Numbered from the stretch's first letter, positions 10,666 to 18,064 are shown. The stretch is 64,000 nt of DNA from Bathymodiolus brooksi (GCA_963680875.1 OY804583.1:35205331-35269330), one strand, 5' to 3'. A program made the numbers and translations. The notes: generated by a model from the letters alone, not told the origin.

Positions 10666-11187
10666 AATGCTTGGGAGCGTACACTATCGGGACCTCTCCC
10701 GGGAACACGCGTGTTCTCAGTCTGTAGGTGTCTTCCGAGTGAGGTGACATGTCCATGACCAGGTATCCGAACGGAAGCGAAGTGGCGTCGGCGAAAGCGG
10801 ACGTCAATATCTTGGAGCGTCCGGGAGAGTTGTCTCCCCAGCGTGGCGACCTGAGACACGTCCCTTACGTTTTTCATCATGACGAGATATGTCGTGTTTA
10901 ATGCGATGGTTCTCGATTTCGTTCCTCTGTGGAAAATGTTCTGTGTGATGAACACGACGCTCAGTTTGCGGTGGTGACATCCCTGGGTAAATAACAATTC
11001 CATGTCCACGTTCTGTACGACTCGGTGCATCAAATCGTCCAACACGATCACTCGGTGACGTCTGTCTGCCGTGAAATCGTCGATGACTTCCGGTGAGGGT
11101 AGTCCTTGGTAAAACGTGATGTTTGGGATGGTCTTTTCCATTTCTTCGAACAGCGGCTGGTGAATGCCGAAACAGTACATGATCTCG
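10661..11187 (-). pseudogene. FtsK/A32-type genome-packaging ATPase, C-terminal part
   Basis: Second part of the ATPase that pumps DNA into the capsid. The Walker B segment VIVLDDL is at about 11055-11030, followed by a sensor-like SVVFITQN and the ALNTTYLVMMKN block. A frameshift near 10826 moves the remaining ~55 codons (YLVMDMS, YRLRTRVFPG) into another frame, ending at TAA 10661. The first part, with Walker A, is at 12365-12495. The palindromic insertion between them is flanked by a 6-bp duplication. Together the two parts give about 220 codons, the normal length for the family. Confidence 0.85.
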
Positions 11188-12364
11188 GATAATATGAAGC
11201 AGCCGGTGCGATACTGGTATTACCAGTATTGTAATATTTACAATACTGGTATTACCAGTATTATAATATTCACAATACTGGAAATACCAGTATTGTAACA
11301 CTGTACAATACTAGAAATACCAGTATTGTAATGTTACAATACTGGTAATACCAGTATCGTACATATACAATACTGGATGTACCAGTATCGTGCATTTACA
11401 ATACTGGAATACCAGAATCGTTGATCTATACACAATACCGGAAACTCCAGTATTCTTCATCCAACAATACTGGTAATACTAGTATTGTAAAACACACGAT
11501 ACTGGAAGCTCCAGTATTCTTCATCCAACAATACTGGTAATACTAGTATTGTAAAGCACACAATACTGGAAACTCTAGTATTCTTCATCCAGCAATACTG
11601 GTAATACTAGTATTGTAAAACACACAATACTGGAAGCTCCAGTATTCTTCATCCAGCAATACTGGTAATACTAGTATTGTAAAACACACAATACTGGAAA
11701 CTCTAGTATCTGGCAATTTGACATGAGTGGGCAGAGCCTAATTCTAACGGTAAATCACAGCTCATTGTATTTACCGTTAGTATTAGGCTCCGCCCAGTCA
11801 TGTCAAATTACCTTACCAATATATATCAAACTCTAAGGGACCATACAAAATATTTTGACATTACAGGGCTTTTGCCTCTTATGTTATGTACAGCAGAAAT
11901 GACGTATGAGTATGAATTATATTCAATTCTTTTAGTATAATGTAGGCATAAAACTCGGGTTAACCGGAATTCTACCTAATCTTCCAATATCTGCAATACT
12001 GGTATAACCAGTATTTTCCAGAATCTTCCAGTATCTGCAATACTGGTATTACCAGTATTTTCCAGAATCTAACAGTATCTGCAATACTGGTATTACCAGT
12101 ATTTTCCAGAATCTTCCAGTATCTGTAATACTGGTATTACCAGTATTTCTCAGAATCTTCCGGTATCTACAATGCTCATATTTTGGCAATGACCAGTATC
12201 TTCTAGTATTGCAGATACTGGAAAATTCGGGAAGATACTGGGATACTAGTATTTACCAGTATCTGTACCAGTATTGCAGATACTGGAAGATACTGGTAAA
12301 ATACTGGTATTACCAGTATTGTGTACCAGTATTGTAATACCAGTATCGCGGCCGGCTGCTTCAT
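11188..12364. mobile_element. Palindromic-repeat insertion (1,177 bp) inside the ATPase gene
   Basis: It is flanked by ATCTCG at 11182-11187 and 12365-12370. It has terminal inverted repeats containing ATGAAGCAGCCGG (11194) and CCGGCTGCTTCAT (ending 12364). The interior is dozens of short palindromes of the form CAATACTGGTAATACCAGTA, in about 50-60-bp higher-order units (11440-11700 and 12000-12345). A separate hairpin module sits at 11710-11815. There is no protein. The direct duplication plus inverted ends mark it as a transposed element, not local slippage; its family is unknown to me. Confidence 0.85.
11710..11815. repeat. Hairpin module in the centre of the palindromic insertion
   Basis: GACATGAGTGGGC...CTAACGGTAAAT at about 11720-11755 is followed by the matching reverse complement ATTTACCGTTAG...CATGTC to about 11810, separated by a ~15-bp loop. 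It lies between the two palindrome arrays and differs from them in sequence. Confidence 0.75.
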
Positions 12365-12495
12365 ATCTCGTTCGGAGGGTCTTCGACGTACATGTCCTTG
12401 ACGGTCTTCAATAATTGGAAGACGAACCGGGTCTTTCCACTTCTCGTTTGTCCGGTCACGCACGTACTGCTGCAAGGTAAGAAGGGAAACACCAT
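12365..12495 (-). pseudogene. Packaging ATPase, N-terminal part with Walker A
   Basis: ATG 12495 opens MVFPFLPCSS and leads to the Walker A box GQTRSGKT at about 12453-12430, followed by a helix FVFQLLKTVKD. The frame is cut by the palindromic insertion at 12364 and resumes, after one copy of the 6-bp duplication, at 11187. An ATAAGAG motif lies 35 nt upstream of the start. The Walker lysine and threonine are intact; the gene is disabled by the insertion and by the later frameshift near 10826. Confidence 0.85.
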
Positions 12496-12523
12496 GATTC
12501 GAATCGGCTCGCTCCTTCTTCTT

Positions 12524-12530
12524 CTCTTAT
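12524..12530 (-). promoter_or_regulatory. ATAAGAG motif 35 nt upstream of the ATPase
   Basis: The minus strand reads CATAAGAG; its TAA is also the stop of the small frame at 12527-12676. Same spacing to the start codon as at 10657 and 15113. Confidence 0.4.
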
Positions 12531-12676
12531 GATTTGGCCACTTTCAACGTGGAACTGGGTGGGGCGTATCCGATGGCACTGCTGAGTAAGGTGATCCACA
12601 GTTCGTTTTTCCCGTTCTGTAGCGATAGGTTGACGATCGACGTGCTACTCTCTCGATCCACGATGTCCTCCTCATT
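12527..12676 (-). pseudogene. Small ORF between protease and ATPase, frame broken after its ATG
   Basis: An ATG (12674) overlaps the protease stop as ATGA, the junction style used by other genes here. That frame soon diverges, but the neighbouring frame is open for about 48 codons: an acidic start (EEDIVDRES), a hydrophobic WITLLSSAIGYA and an end at TAA 12527. This fits a small membrane-associated or structural protein with a one-base indel just after the start. I do not recognise a family. Confidence 0.35.
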
Positions 12677-13121
12677 GTATTCTCTTCTTTCCTGTTATGA
12701 ATTTCAGCACTTTTCTATCGTTTTCCTCCAACTTTTCTCTGCTGAAGTCTTTCAAGACGTCGCGGAAAGAACGGTGTCGATATCGCTCTCGAACGAAATG
12801 AATGCAGTAGGCTTCGCAGGTATCGCTGTCTTCCGGTTGAATTTGGTCCGGCGTGTAAAGATATCCCGGTCCGTTGTTGGCTAGGACGTATTCGAAGCGT
12901 GAGTTGTAGGTTTTCGCTCGCTCACCCATCGAGTCGAAAAATTCCGGAGGTCCGAGTCGAGGGAAATGGAACACGGTCCAGTGCGATCCAGGCAGCGAAC
13001 ATGGATCGGTGTTGACGACGTACGTTCTGGGTCTCTTCCCGATCGAGATGGGCAATTCGTCCGCACAAGTCACTCTGACGGGGAAGTATTTCAATCGTCT
13101 TTCCAGTTCCAAATTATTCAT
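12672..13121 (-). CDS. Adenain-type cysteine protease (virion maturation)
   Basis: 149 aa, uninterrupted. Polinton proteases belong to the adenovirus protease (C5-like) family and are expected to cleave capsid precursors. Visible residues are His47 in GSHWTVF, Asp63 in FFDSMG, Gln95 ahead of the nucleophile and Cys102 in SDTCEAYC, the order expected for a His-Asp/Glu-Gln-Cys site. The length is somewhat short for the family, as adenain is about 200 aa. ATG 13121 overlaps the capsid gene's TGA (ATGA). It is the only morphogenesis gene with catalytic residues and frame all intact; whether it is expressed is unknown. Confidence 0.85.
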   Translation of the reverse strand: MNNLELERRLKYFPVRVTCADELPISIGKRPRTYVVNTDPCSLPGSHWTVFHFPRLGPPEFFDSMGERAKTYNSRFEYVLANNGPGYLYTPDQIQPEDSDTCEAYCIHFVRERYRHRSFRDVLKDFSREKLEENDRKVLKFITGKKRIQ

Positions 13122-14363
13122 TGCAGCAAGACACTGCGGGATTTATCCACGTGTACGATCCGCGGAAACTTGCCGTACATGAGAACTGTAACGCTTTCCG
13201 GTAGGGCCGTACCGAATCTAATTTCAAAGCGACAATCTCCTCTGCGTTTGGTATTGAAGTCGACGTCGTCGTCCACGTTCAGGACGTAGATTGCGTATCA
13301 TCCACCGTAGGCTGCGTAAGAAACGTCGACGTCGTTTCTAAAGACCGACAACGTCCTGTAGGCTTCCACGTAGTTTTTTTGGTGAAGTTGGGCTATAACG
13401 GTTTGGCCGGGTACGATTGTCCGTCGAGGTACAGGGCCAGAAAATTACAGTCGAACGGTTGGAAATTGAACAGCGACTTATTACTTCCACTGAAGGCTTC
13501 GCTGCTGACGAGTCCCACGATCAGTTGCGAGGGGACGTCTCCCTGGAACAGGTTGCTCTCGCTGTGGATGTACTCTCCTTTATACAGGGAAGCGATCTTG
13601 AAGAACGTACTGACGTACGGATACATGGCCGTCCCGTTGGCCAATAGTTTACTGTGGGCCATCAACACTCCGGCGTTGGGTTTCTGAAGACACAGCTTGA
13701 AACTGGCGTCCAGGATCTGTACTGTGTAGGCGGCTCCTTCCTCGCCGGACATCAGGCGAAATGCGTTTTTCCTGGGCCATAGCTTCAAGGTCAGACTGAC
13801 TCGTTGACGATCAAACGTTTCTGTCTAAAGACGTCTAGGTGAAGGGGTCCTTCCAATTCCAAGAGGCGACCTTCGTCCGTATACATGGAGCGTGTGTACA
13901 GACCGATGTTGGCTCCATTTCTCACGTCGTCGTGGTATCCAGGTGAGTCCTTCTCGAAGAGTTGCGAGTCCCGTAGCACTCTGTCGTTGGCACCCGTCTC
14001 CAGTAGCGTGTCGATGTAGGCTTTGTAATTGGTTCCGGTCTGCGTAACGGAAGTTTGTTGGAGACTGCAATCCACTTGCGAAAAGACGGCTTGTAAGGGA
14101 AGATTGACCAATCCGACGTTGGCGTCTTTGGCGACGGGCTGTCCTAGGGCGTTGGTGAGTCGAAGTTTGATTTTCAGAGTAATTCACCTCAGATCCATGT
14201 ATCCGACAGACTGCGGTGGAATCAGAAACTCCAACGGGAATTCCCCGCTTATTTGGTTGGTGGGTCGGTATTCGATCCATTGTCTGGTGTGGACACCCGT
14301 ATTGGTGAGCGGAGGCGTGAATACCGACAGTTCGTCTTCGTGGTTCTCTTCCAAGTGGTTCAT
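13118..14363 (-). pseudogene. Major capsid protein (double jelly-roll type), multiply broken
   Basis: About 415 codons from ATG 14363 to TGA 13118. The N-terminal part (ELSVFTPPLTNTGV, FLIPPQSVGYMDL) resembles the start of Polinton capsid proteins. The centre (about 14100-13800, LPLQAVFSQVDC) and the C-terminal jelly roll (about 13750-13395, LLANGTAMYPYV, NLFQGDVPSQLIVGLV, FNFQPFDCNFLALYLDG) follow in order. Damage comprises TGA 14184-14186, a frameshift near 13798, TAG 13393-13395, a frameshift in a 7-A run (13374-13380) and TGA 13298-13300. The start overlaps the upstream stop (ATGA) and the stop overlaps the protease ATG. Fold assignment rests on pattern and gene order. Confidence 0.75.
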
Positions 14364-14674
14364 GGTTCGTCCAGTTGGATGAAAGAACCTCTGCGTTTCT
14401 TTCCTCTTATAACTTTCTGTCGAGCCAATTCCGATTTGGCCATCTCGAGAGTCTGCGCCACCGGCGTCACCAGTTCGACTTTGGGAGTTTCTGGTTCGAC
14501 TTTGTGAGTGTGGGGTCGCCAGCGGGCACCGTTTCCCACGAGATATCGGCGTCTGTGATCGGCTCGAGCTCTTCCCTCCGACACGTCGGTAAGGTGCTGC
14601 TCCCATTTCTTGTAGTCGGGTACGTAGGGTACCCATCGTTTGTTCTTGTGATCGTAGATTTCTATAGACCCCAT
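14360..14674 (-). CDS. Conserved 104-aa Polinton protein of unknown function
   Basis: ATG 14674 opens MGSIEIYDHKNKRWVPY, followed by KKWEQHL, RRRYLVGNG and later AQTLEMAKSEL, ending in a basic stretch and TGA overlapping the capsid ATG. I recognise this layout (short beta start, WEQH, RY-VGSG-like, helix) as a small protein that often sits beside capsid genes in animal Polintons. No biochemical role is known to me. The frame is intact. Its start lies inside the 3' end of the upstream gene (14-bp overlap). Confidence 0.55.
   Translation of the reverse strand: MGSIEIYDHKNKRWVPYVPDYKKWEQHLTDVSEGRARADHRRRYLVGNGARWRPHTHKVEPETPKVELVTPVAQTLEMAKSELARQKVIRGKKRRGSFIQLDEP
14403..14411 (-). promoter_or_regulatory. 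TATAAGAGG motif 48 nt upstream of the capsid gene
   Basis: It reads TATAAGAGG on the minus strand, inside the coding frame of the 104-aa protein (codons for VIRG). Candidate core promoter of the capsid gene. Confidence 0.4.
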
Positions 14675-15084
14675 CTTCGTTTTCTCAAATGAAGCGTGCA
14701 GTACAGTCGATCGATTTTGAATCGACAGGGTTGAAGTCGATCGTCTCTTATAAATATTCGCACTCGATTCAACTCCATCTGACGCATCCTCGTGTAATAG
14801 GGTCTTCCGAATTTTAGGTCTAACGTGCCCACCTGCGTCGGGTCGACGGAGCGCAAAACCGGCAGGAAAGTATTTTTCAGGTACGAGTCTTGGACGAGAT
14901 CGGAGCACAAGCAGAGACGTTCAGTTCGTCGCTCCGTCTGCGGATGCAAGGTCAGTTCCGTCAAGGCGCATTCCCAGCGTCCTTCCAACAGATACGTCCT
15001 GGGTAAGTCCACCACGAAGTCTCCGGCGTTCACGTGGGTCGATAACGAATCCCCGCAGTACAGATACAAGTAAAATTCCTCCAT
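14662..15084 (-). CDS. Minor-capsid (penton-like) candidate
   Basis: 140 aa from ATG 15084. The start FYLYLYCGDS is followed by GDFVVDLPRTYLLEGRWECAL, a pattern (small beta protein with a G-x-WE-x-AL block near residue 40) frequent in Polinton and adintovirus-like minor virion proteins. Later segments FLPVLRSV and RLYCTLHLR also fit. The frame is intact. The start lies 36 nt after the stop of the upstream gene and behind a TAATAAGAGG motif. Assignment as penton/minor capsid is by pattern and position, not certain. Translation from ATG 15084 is chosen because codons further up are not ATG. Confidence 0.5.
   Translation of the reverse strand: MEEFYLYLYCGDSLSTHVNAGDFVVDLPRTYLLEGRWECALTELTLHPQTERRTERLCLCSDLVQDSYLKNTFLPVLRSVDPTQVGTLDLKFGRPYYTRMRQMELNRVRIFIRDDRLQPCRFKIDRLYCTLHLRKRRWGL
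14744..14752 (-). promoter_or_regulatory. TATAAGAGA motif 78 nt upstream of the 104-aa protein gene
   Basis: The minus strand reads TATAAGAGA within the minor-capsid-like frame. Same motif family as the other sites. Confidence 0.35.
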
Positions 15085-15112
15085 GATCACTTTGTCTGTA
15101 GGGTGCGCAGTT

Positions 15113-15122
15113 CCTCTTATTA
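15113..15122 (-). promoter_or_regulatory. TAATAAGAGG motif 36 nt upstream of the minor-capsid-like gene
   Basis: The first TAA is the stop of the small basic protein; ATAAGAGG follows at once. Start-codon spacing equals that at 10657 and 12524. Confidence 0.4.
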
Positions 15123-15478
15123 TTGTTTGCCGGACCGAATCGATAAGACGACGGCTCGATTCAGGTAGTGCGGTCTCAGTAAACGAGGCACGAAGTTATG
15201 ATACGTCACCAGTGTGTTTCTCTTACGTCGTAACGACATTCTGGGATCGATGACCTGTCTCAAGATCAGCGACCGTTCCCTAAAATGTGTGGTGTCTTGT
15301 GGGAGGACGCGAATGGATCCTCGAACGATGTAGCCCGCGACTTCCGCCAAAGCTTCCATCTGTTCTCTCGTCATGTAGCGCACGAGCAGTTTTCTGATCG
15401 TCTTGTTGGCTTGTCCTAGTTCCCTGAGAAAATGAATGCATCGGTACACGAGGGATTGATCTATGATTAGAAAGACAT
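15120..15478 (-). pseudogene. Small basic conserved Polinton protein, copy 2 (frame broken near start)
   Basis: About 115 codons. The segment FLRELGQANKTIRKLL, then MEALAEVAGYIVRGSIRVL and a basic middle (MSLRRKRN) parallel the 71-aa protein at 10416-10631 position by position, so the two are paralogues within one element. The likely ATG (15478) overlaps the integrase stop as TAATG but runs into a stop after three codons; the conserved frame is one base away, implying a single indel. The C-terminal extension (RLLRPHYLNRAVVLS) is absent from copy 1. Confidence 0.6.
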
Positions 15479-16574
15479 TATCCCTCCGATCTCTTATAGT
15501 CTTTTAGCGAGGCCGTGGGTATCCAGCTTTTGAATTTCGAGGGCCATCCCATCCATTTGACTAACGCGTCATTGCGTCGTCGGCGTAGAACTTTTTCGAT
15601 CATGTACACCGTCTGCTCGGTTACCTTCACTCCGTTCAATTCCGGTTGATAAAAGTACCCTGTTCGGCGTCACCGGACGTATCCTTTAACGTGTAATATG
15701 GTATGCCTTCCTTCATGCCTCGACCGTCCACCACGAAATATTCCATCGTCCATCGTTCGTCGTATTCCCTATCGAACGGTTGTCTCACGTGCGAGATGCG
15801 AACAGTGTCTCCTTTCCGGAACGCGTAGCGTCGTGTCAGTGCCTTGGCGTACTGTCTGGTGGTCTACTGTAGTTTCCACAAACGGGTTTCGTCTTTCATG
15901 GTCAACGCTCGGGGAGCCATCTTGATGGAACGATGATAGCTTCCGTTGTAGCTCTGGGTGATCTCGTCGAGAATGTCGATCCAGCGATGAGTTTGATGAC
16001 GGGATAGGTAACGGAAGAGTTTGAACTTCAGCGTCTTGATGCATCTTTCGGCGTAGGAACTCTTCTGTTCGTTCTGTGTGTAGAAGTGGTCCACTCTCTC
16101 TTGGCCTTCAAGAGTCGTTGCACCTCTCTGTTCCGGAACTCGACTCCCTTGTCGGTTCTCAGCTTGGTGGTTTTTTTTACCTCGACGGAATAAAATCTGC
16201 AGCGCGGACGACATGTCCTTATCTCGAGTCGAGCGTAAGGGAAACGTGTGTGCGAAGCGGGAAAAGACGTCGATGGTCACTACAAAGTAAGCGTACCCGT
16301 CGTTGTCTTTGGCAAGCGATTTCATCACGGCGGTATCGGCGTCCCACTGGTAGTCGATGAACGGGGAGATCACTTTGCGTCTACTGAATTTTCTGTTGAT
16401 CTGTCTGTGCAGACCGAACGTTTCTTGTGTTTCCAACCATTTTCTGATCTTGGCTTTTCCCAGCACGTATTTTCCTTCTTGGCGGACGACCTTGTACAGT
16501 TTGTCCACGCCACCAAACGAACCCGGATGTTGCGGGTCGTAATAGATCTTTTCCAAGTAGTCTTGATAAGTCAT
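15479..16574 (-). pseudogene. Polinton retroviral-type integrase with chromo-like C-terminus
   Basis: About 365 codons from ATG 16574. It joins element ends to target DNA. The N-terminal DNA-binding part (HPGSFGGVDKLYKV, residues 16-29) is followed by the catalytic core, with first Asp in QWDADTAVM (about residue 80) and TIDVFSRF; the second Asp (RTDKG, about 16150) is legible only in a neighbouring frame, because the main frame slips in an 8-A run (16171-16178) and returns near 16100. The Glu region YTQNEQKSSYAER follows. An in-frame TAG at 15864 and a slip near 15655 precede a chromo-like tail (MIEKVL, LVKWMGWPSKFKSW). The protein is inactive as read. Confidence 0.88.
15490..15498 (-). promoter_or_regulatory. 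TATAAGAGA motif just upstream of small basic protein 2
   Basis: The minus strand reads TATAAGAGA 20 nt before ATG 15478, inside the last integrase codons (YKR). Confidence 0.35.
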
Positions 16575-16578
16575 CGTC

Positions 16579-16785
16579 TTATTGAATCCTCTTCTTTTCG
16601 TCCAGAAATGTCTCGATCATCTCGTATTTCCACCGAGGTTCTGTCAAGTATTTGTCTTTTAGGTATTCTCTCGCTTTTTCGAGATTGGTTTTACTCATGG
16701 CCACGTACACGTCGCTTGGTTTCGTCGCAGACAGTAAAAGAACGTACGTCTTATCCACCGACCACGTATCCCCTCTTATAAGCAT
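16579..16785 (-). CDS. Unrecognised 68-aa ORF upstream of integrase
   Basis: The frame is open from ATG 16785 (MLIRGDTWSV) to a stop 2 nt from the integrase ATG. It has a hydrophobic strand (YVLLLSA) followed by charged helices (NLEKAREYLKDKYL) and a basic end. The ATG overlaps the TBP-like gene's TAA. I do not recognise a family. Tight packing between two recognised genes supports it being real. Confidence 0.5.
   Translation of the reverse strand: MLIRGDTWSVDKTYVLLLSATKPSDVYVAMSKTNLEKAREYLKDKYLTEPRWKYEMIETFLDEKKRIQ
16772..16780 (-). promoter_or_regulatory. TATAAGAGG motif at the TBP-like gene stop
   Basis: The minus strand reads TATAAGAGG; the TAA is the TBP-like gene's stop codon (16776-16778). 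The next ATG on this strand beyond the motif is about 85 nt away (VAMSKT), so the promoter reading is weaker here. Confidence 0.3.
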
Positions 16786-17282
16786 AGAGCGAGTTCTAAT
16801 AGTACGTTACAAATATCGTCCAGGTCACTCGACCGCTTGATTCCCGTGATCATCGTCTTTCTGGACAGGTGACAGATGAAATGCATGCGTGACGTCGGAA
16901 CATGACGGCAGGAAACAGTTCGGGTTCATAACTAAAGTCTTTTGGCAATCGAGTCGGGTCGATTCTGTCGGTCAATTGGTGAGCTGCGAACGCCGTGACC
17001 ACTCGGACGTTGGTGAGTCGTACGGGATAATTCATCTTTTGTAATATTCTTGCGTATCGGCGAAGACGAGGTCGACCGTCTTGTAGGGAAAGGCATTTCC
17101 CGTTACAGTAGATTTTTCCCGTTGGAGAACAGCAAGCAATTTCCTCCTATCTTTCGATGTTGACAAACGACAGCGGAAAACACTTTGGGGTCGTAGCGGG
17201 CATTCGTCAATCGATACGACAGCACGCGTAGATCGAGGCTGCATCCGAAGTAGGCTTGTACCACCACGTTGGTCAGTTACAT
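16776..17282 (-). pseudogene. TATA-binding-protein (TBP)-like protein, two-repeat core, frameshifted
   Basis: TBP binds the TATA box through two ~80-residue repeats. The first repeat (about 17277-17115) reads LTNVVVQAYFGCSLDLRVLS, then YDPKVFSAVV and CLLFSNGK. The second (about 17020-16776) reads YPVRLTNVRVVTAF, FSYEPELFPAVMF, then MITGIK and CNVLLEL. Between them RRYARILQKMN matches the inter-repeat helix. Three of the four intercalating-Phe positions are Phe (VFSAV, LLFSNGK, LFPAVM); the fourth reads Leu (CHLSRK). It is disabled by a TAA as codon 2 (17277-17279), a slip near 17125 and a slip near 16890. The start overlaps the CARD gene's stop. The length of about 165 codons equals a bare TBP core. 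This is not a standard Polinton gene as far as I know. Confidence 0.82.
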
Positions 17283-17640
17283 TCTAAACGATCAGCCAAA
17301 TCCTCGAACTCTTACAAACGAAGGGCTTCGACGAAAGCGAAAAAGCCAGGGGTCCTCTTCTCACTAGGATCATCAACAGTTGTCGAACTTTATTCTTCGC
17401 CATGTTTTGGAATAAAATGTCTTCTGCTTATTCGTCGTTGAGAATGCGTTTCTCTACCAGATGTCTTACCACGGGATCTACGGGAGTTTCGGTCACCAGA
17501 CGGACGAAATTCTTGAAGAGCTTCTTTTTATCGCGTGTGTCCATGGGGAAGGTTCTTGAGAAAATAACGATAGTATCCAAGAAATTCGACATATATATGG
17601 TGTCTAGGTTTGATTGGTCTATTTCAATTTTTTTTTTCAT
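17273..17640 (-). pseudogene. CARD (death-fold) domain gene, broken by stops and a frameshift
   Basis: CARDs are six-helix interaction domains of caspases, Apaf-1-like and innate-immune adaptors. The frame opens at ATG 17640, but a second ATG at 17544 (MDTRDKKKL) matches the usual domain start. The helix pattern then follows: KKLFKNFVRLV, VVRHLVEKRIL, a TAA at 17428 within the helix-3 region, AEDILFQN, KVRQLLMILVRRG, a slip in a T-rich tract near 17335, FVEALRL, a TAA, and EFEDLADRL, ending at TGA 17273. The order and spacing fit CARD helices 1-6, with the conserved KVRQLL-x-RRG core. It is the outermost minus-strand gene beside the right inverted repeat, the usual place for cargo. A captured host apoptosis or immune regulator is the natural inference; function is not shown. 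Confidence 0.75.
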
Positions 17641-17747
17641 TGGTGGGTACGTATGCTTCGATCGGTGTGAAGGTGAGTCATCGAGTCGAAATTATGTATT
17701 TTTTTCATATTTTTAATTTTTGCGAGGTCAGGTCCGGGGTGGGGCTA

Positions 17748-18064
17748 TGATTGGTGAACACACATCAATATGGATGACACCCTCCCTTTTGAGTTATCAT
17801 GCGCTCGAGACGTGGAATGTGATGAATCCAACGAAGGGGGGACCATATTTGGTCCTGCTGGTGCCGGGAATTTTTTTACCATGAGTCATACTGCGACGAG
17901 AGGGTCGTCATGACCATATATGGATTTCAAATTTGTTTGTGACGTCAGTTCCGGTGAGTGGGGTTATGCCTTTACATGGCATATGGGCGGGGTCTACCTA
18001 TATATGGGAACGCCGCAACGCCACAGGTTTCTAGGGGGACTAAACTGTCCTCTTCCCTATTACT
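17748..18064 (-). repeat. Polinton terminal inverted repeat, right
   Basis: Mate of 7007-7332; it ends CCCTATTACT at 18064. Diverged from the left copy by scattered changes, so the insertion is not recent. Confidence 0.93.

Larger units (their letters stand above)
7007..18064. mobile_element. Polinton/Maverick, 11,058 bp, decayed but with both ends
   Basis: The element starts AGTAGTAGGG and ends CCCTATTACT. It has terminal inverted repeats of about 320 bp and a 6-bp target duplication. It encodes the Polinton hallmark set: integrase, packaging ATPase, adenain-type protease, capsid proteins and a protein-primed PolB remnant. At 11 kb, of which 1.18 kb is a later insertion, it is shorter than the usual 15-20 kb, mainly because the polymerase is deleted. 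Two genes read plus and about twelve minus; the two sets converge on a non-coding centre at 9.0-10.1 kb. Nearly all long genes have frameshifts or stops. Unusual cargo is TBP-like, PC4-like and CARD genes. Confidence 0.95.

Noticed and set aside
10804..11301. 165-codon minus-strand frame
   Set aside because: It is an alternative frame of the ATPase that runs into the palindromic array. Walker B and the conserved blocks lie in the other frame.
13379..14692. Several plus-strand frames of 75-117 codons over the capsid region
   Set aside because: They are antisense shadows of the capsid and 104-aa genes, whose conserved motifs read on the minus strand.
15698..16781. Long plus-strand frames over the integrase
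   Set aside because: Antisense shadows; integrase motifs lie on the minus strand.
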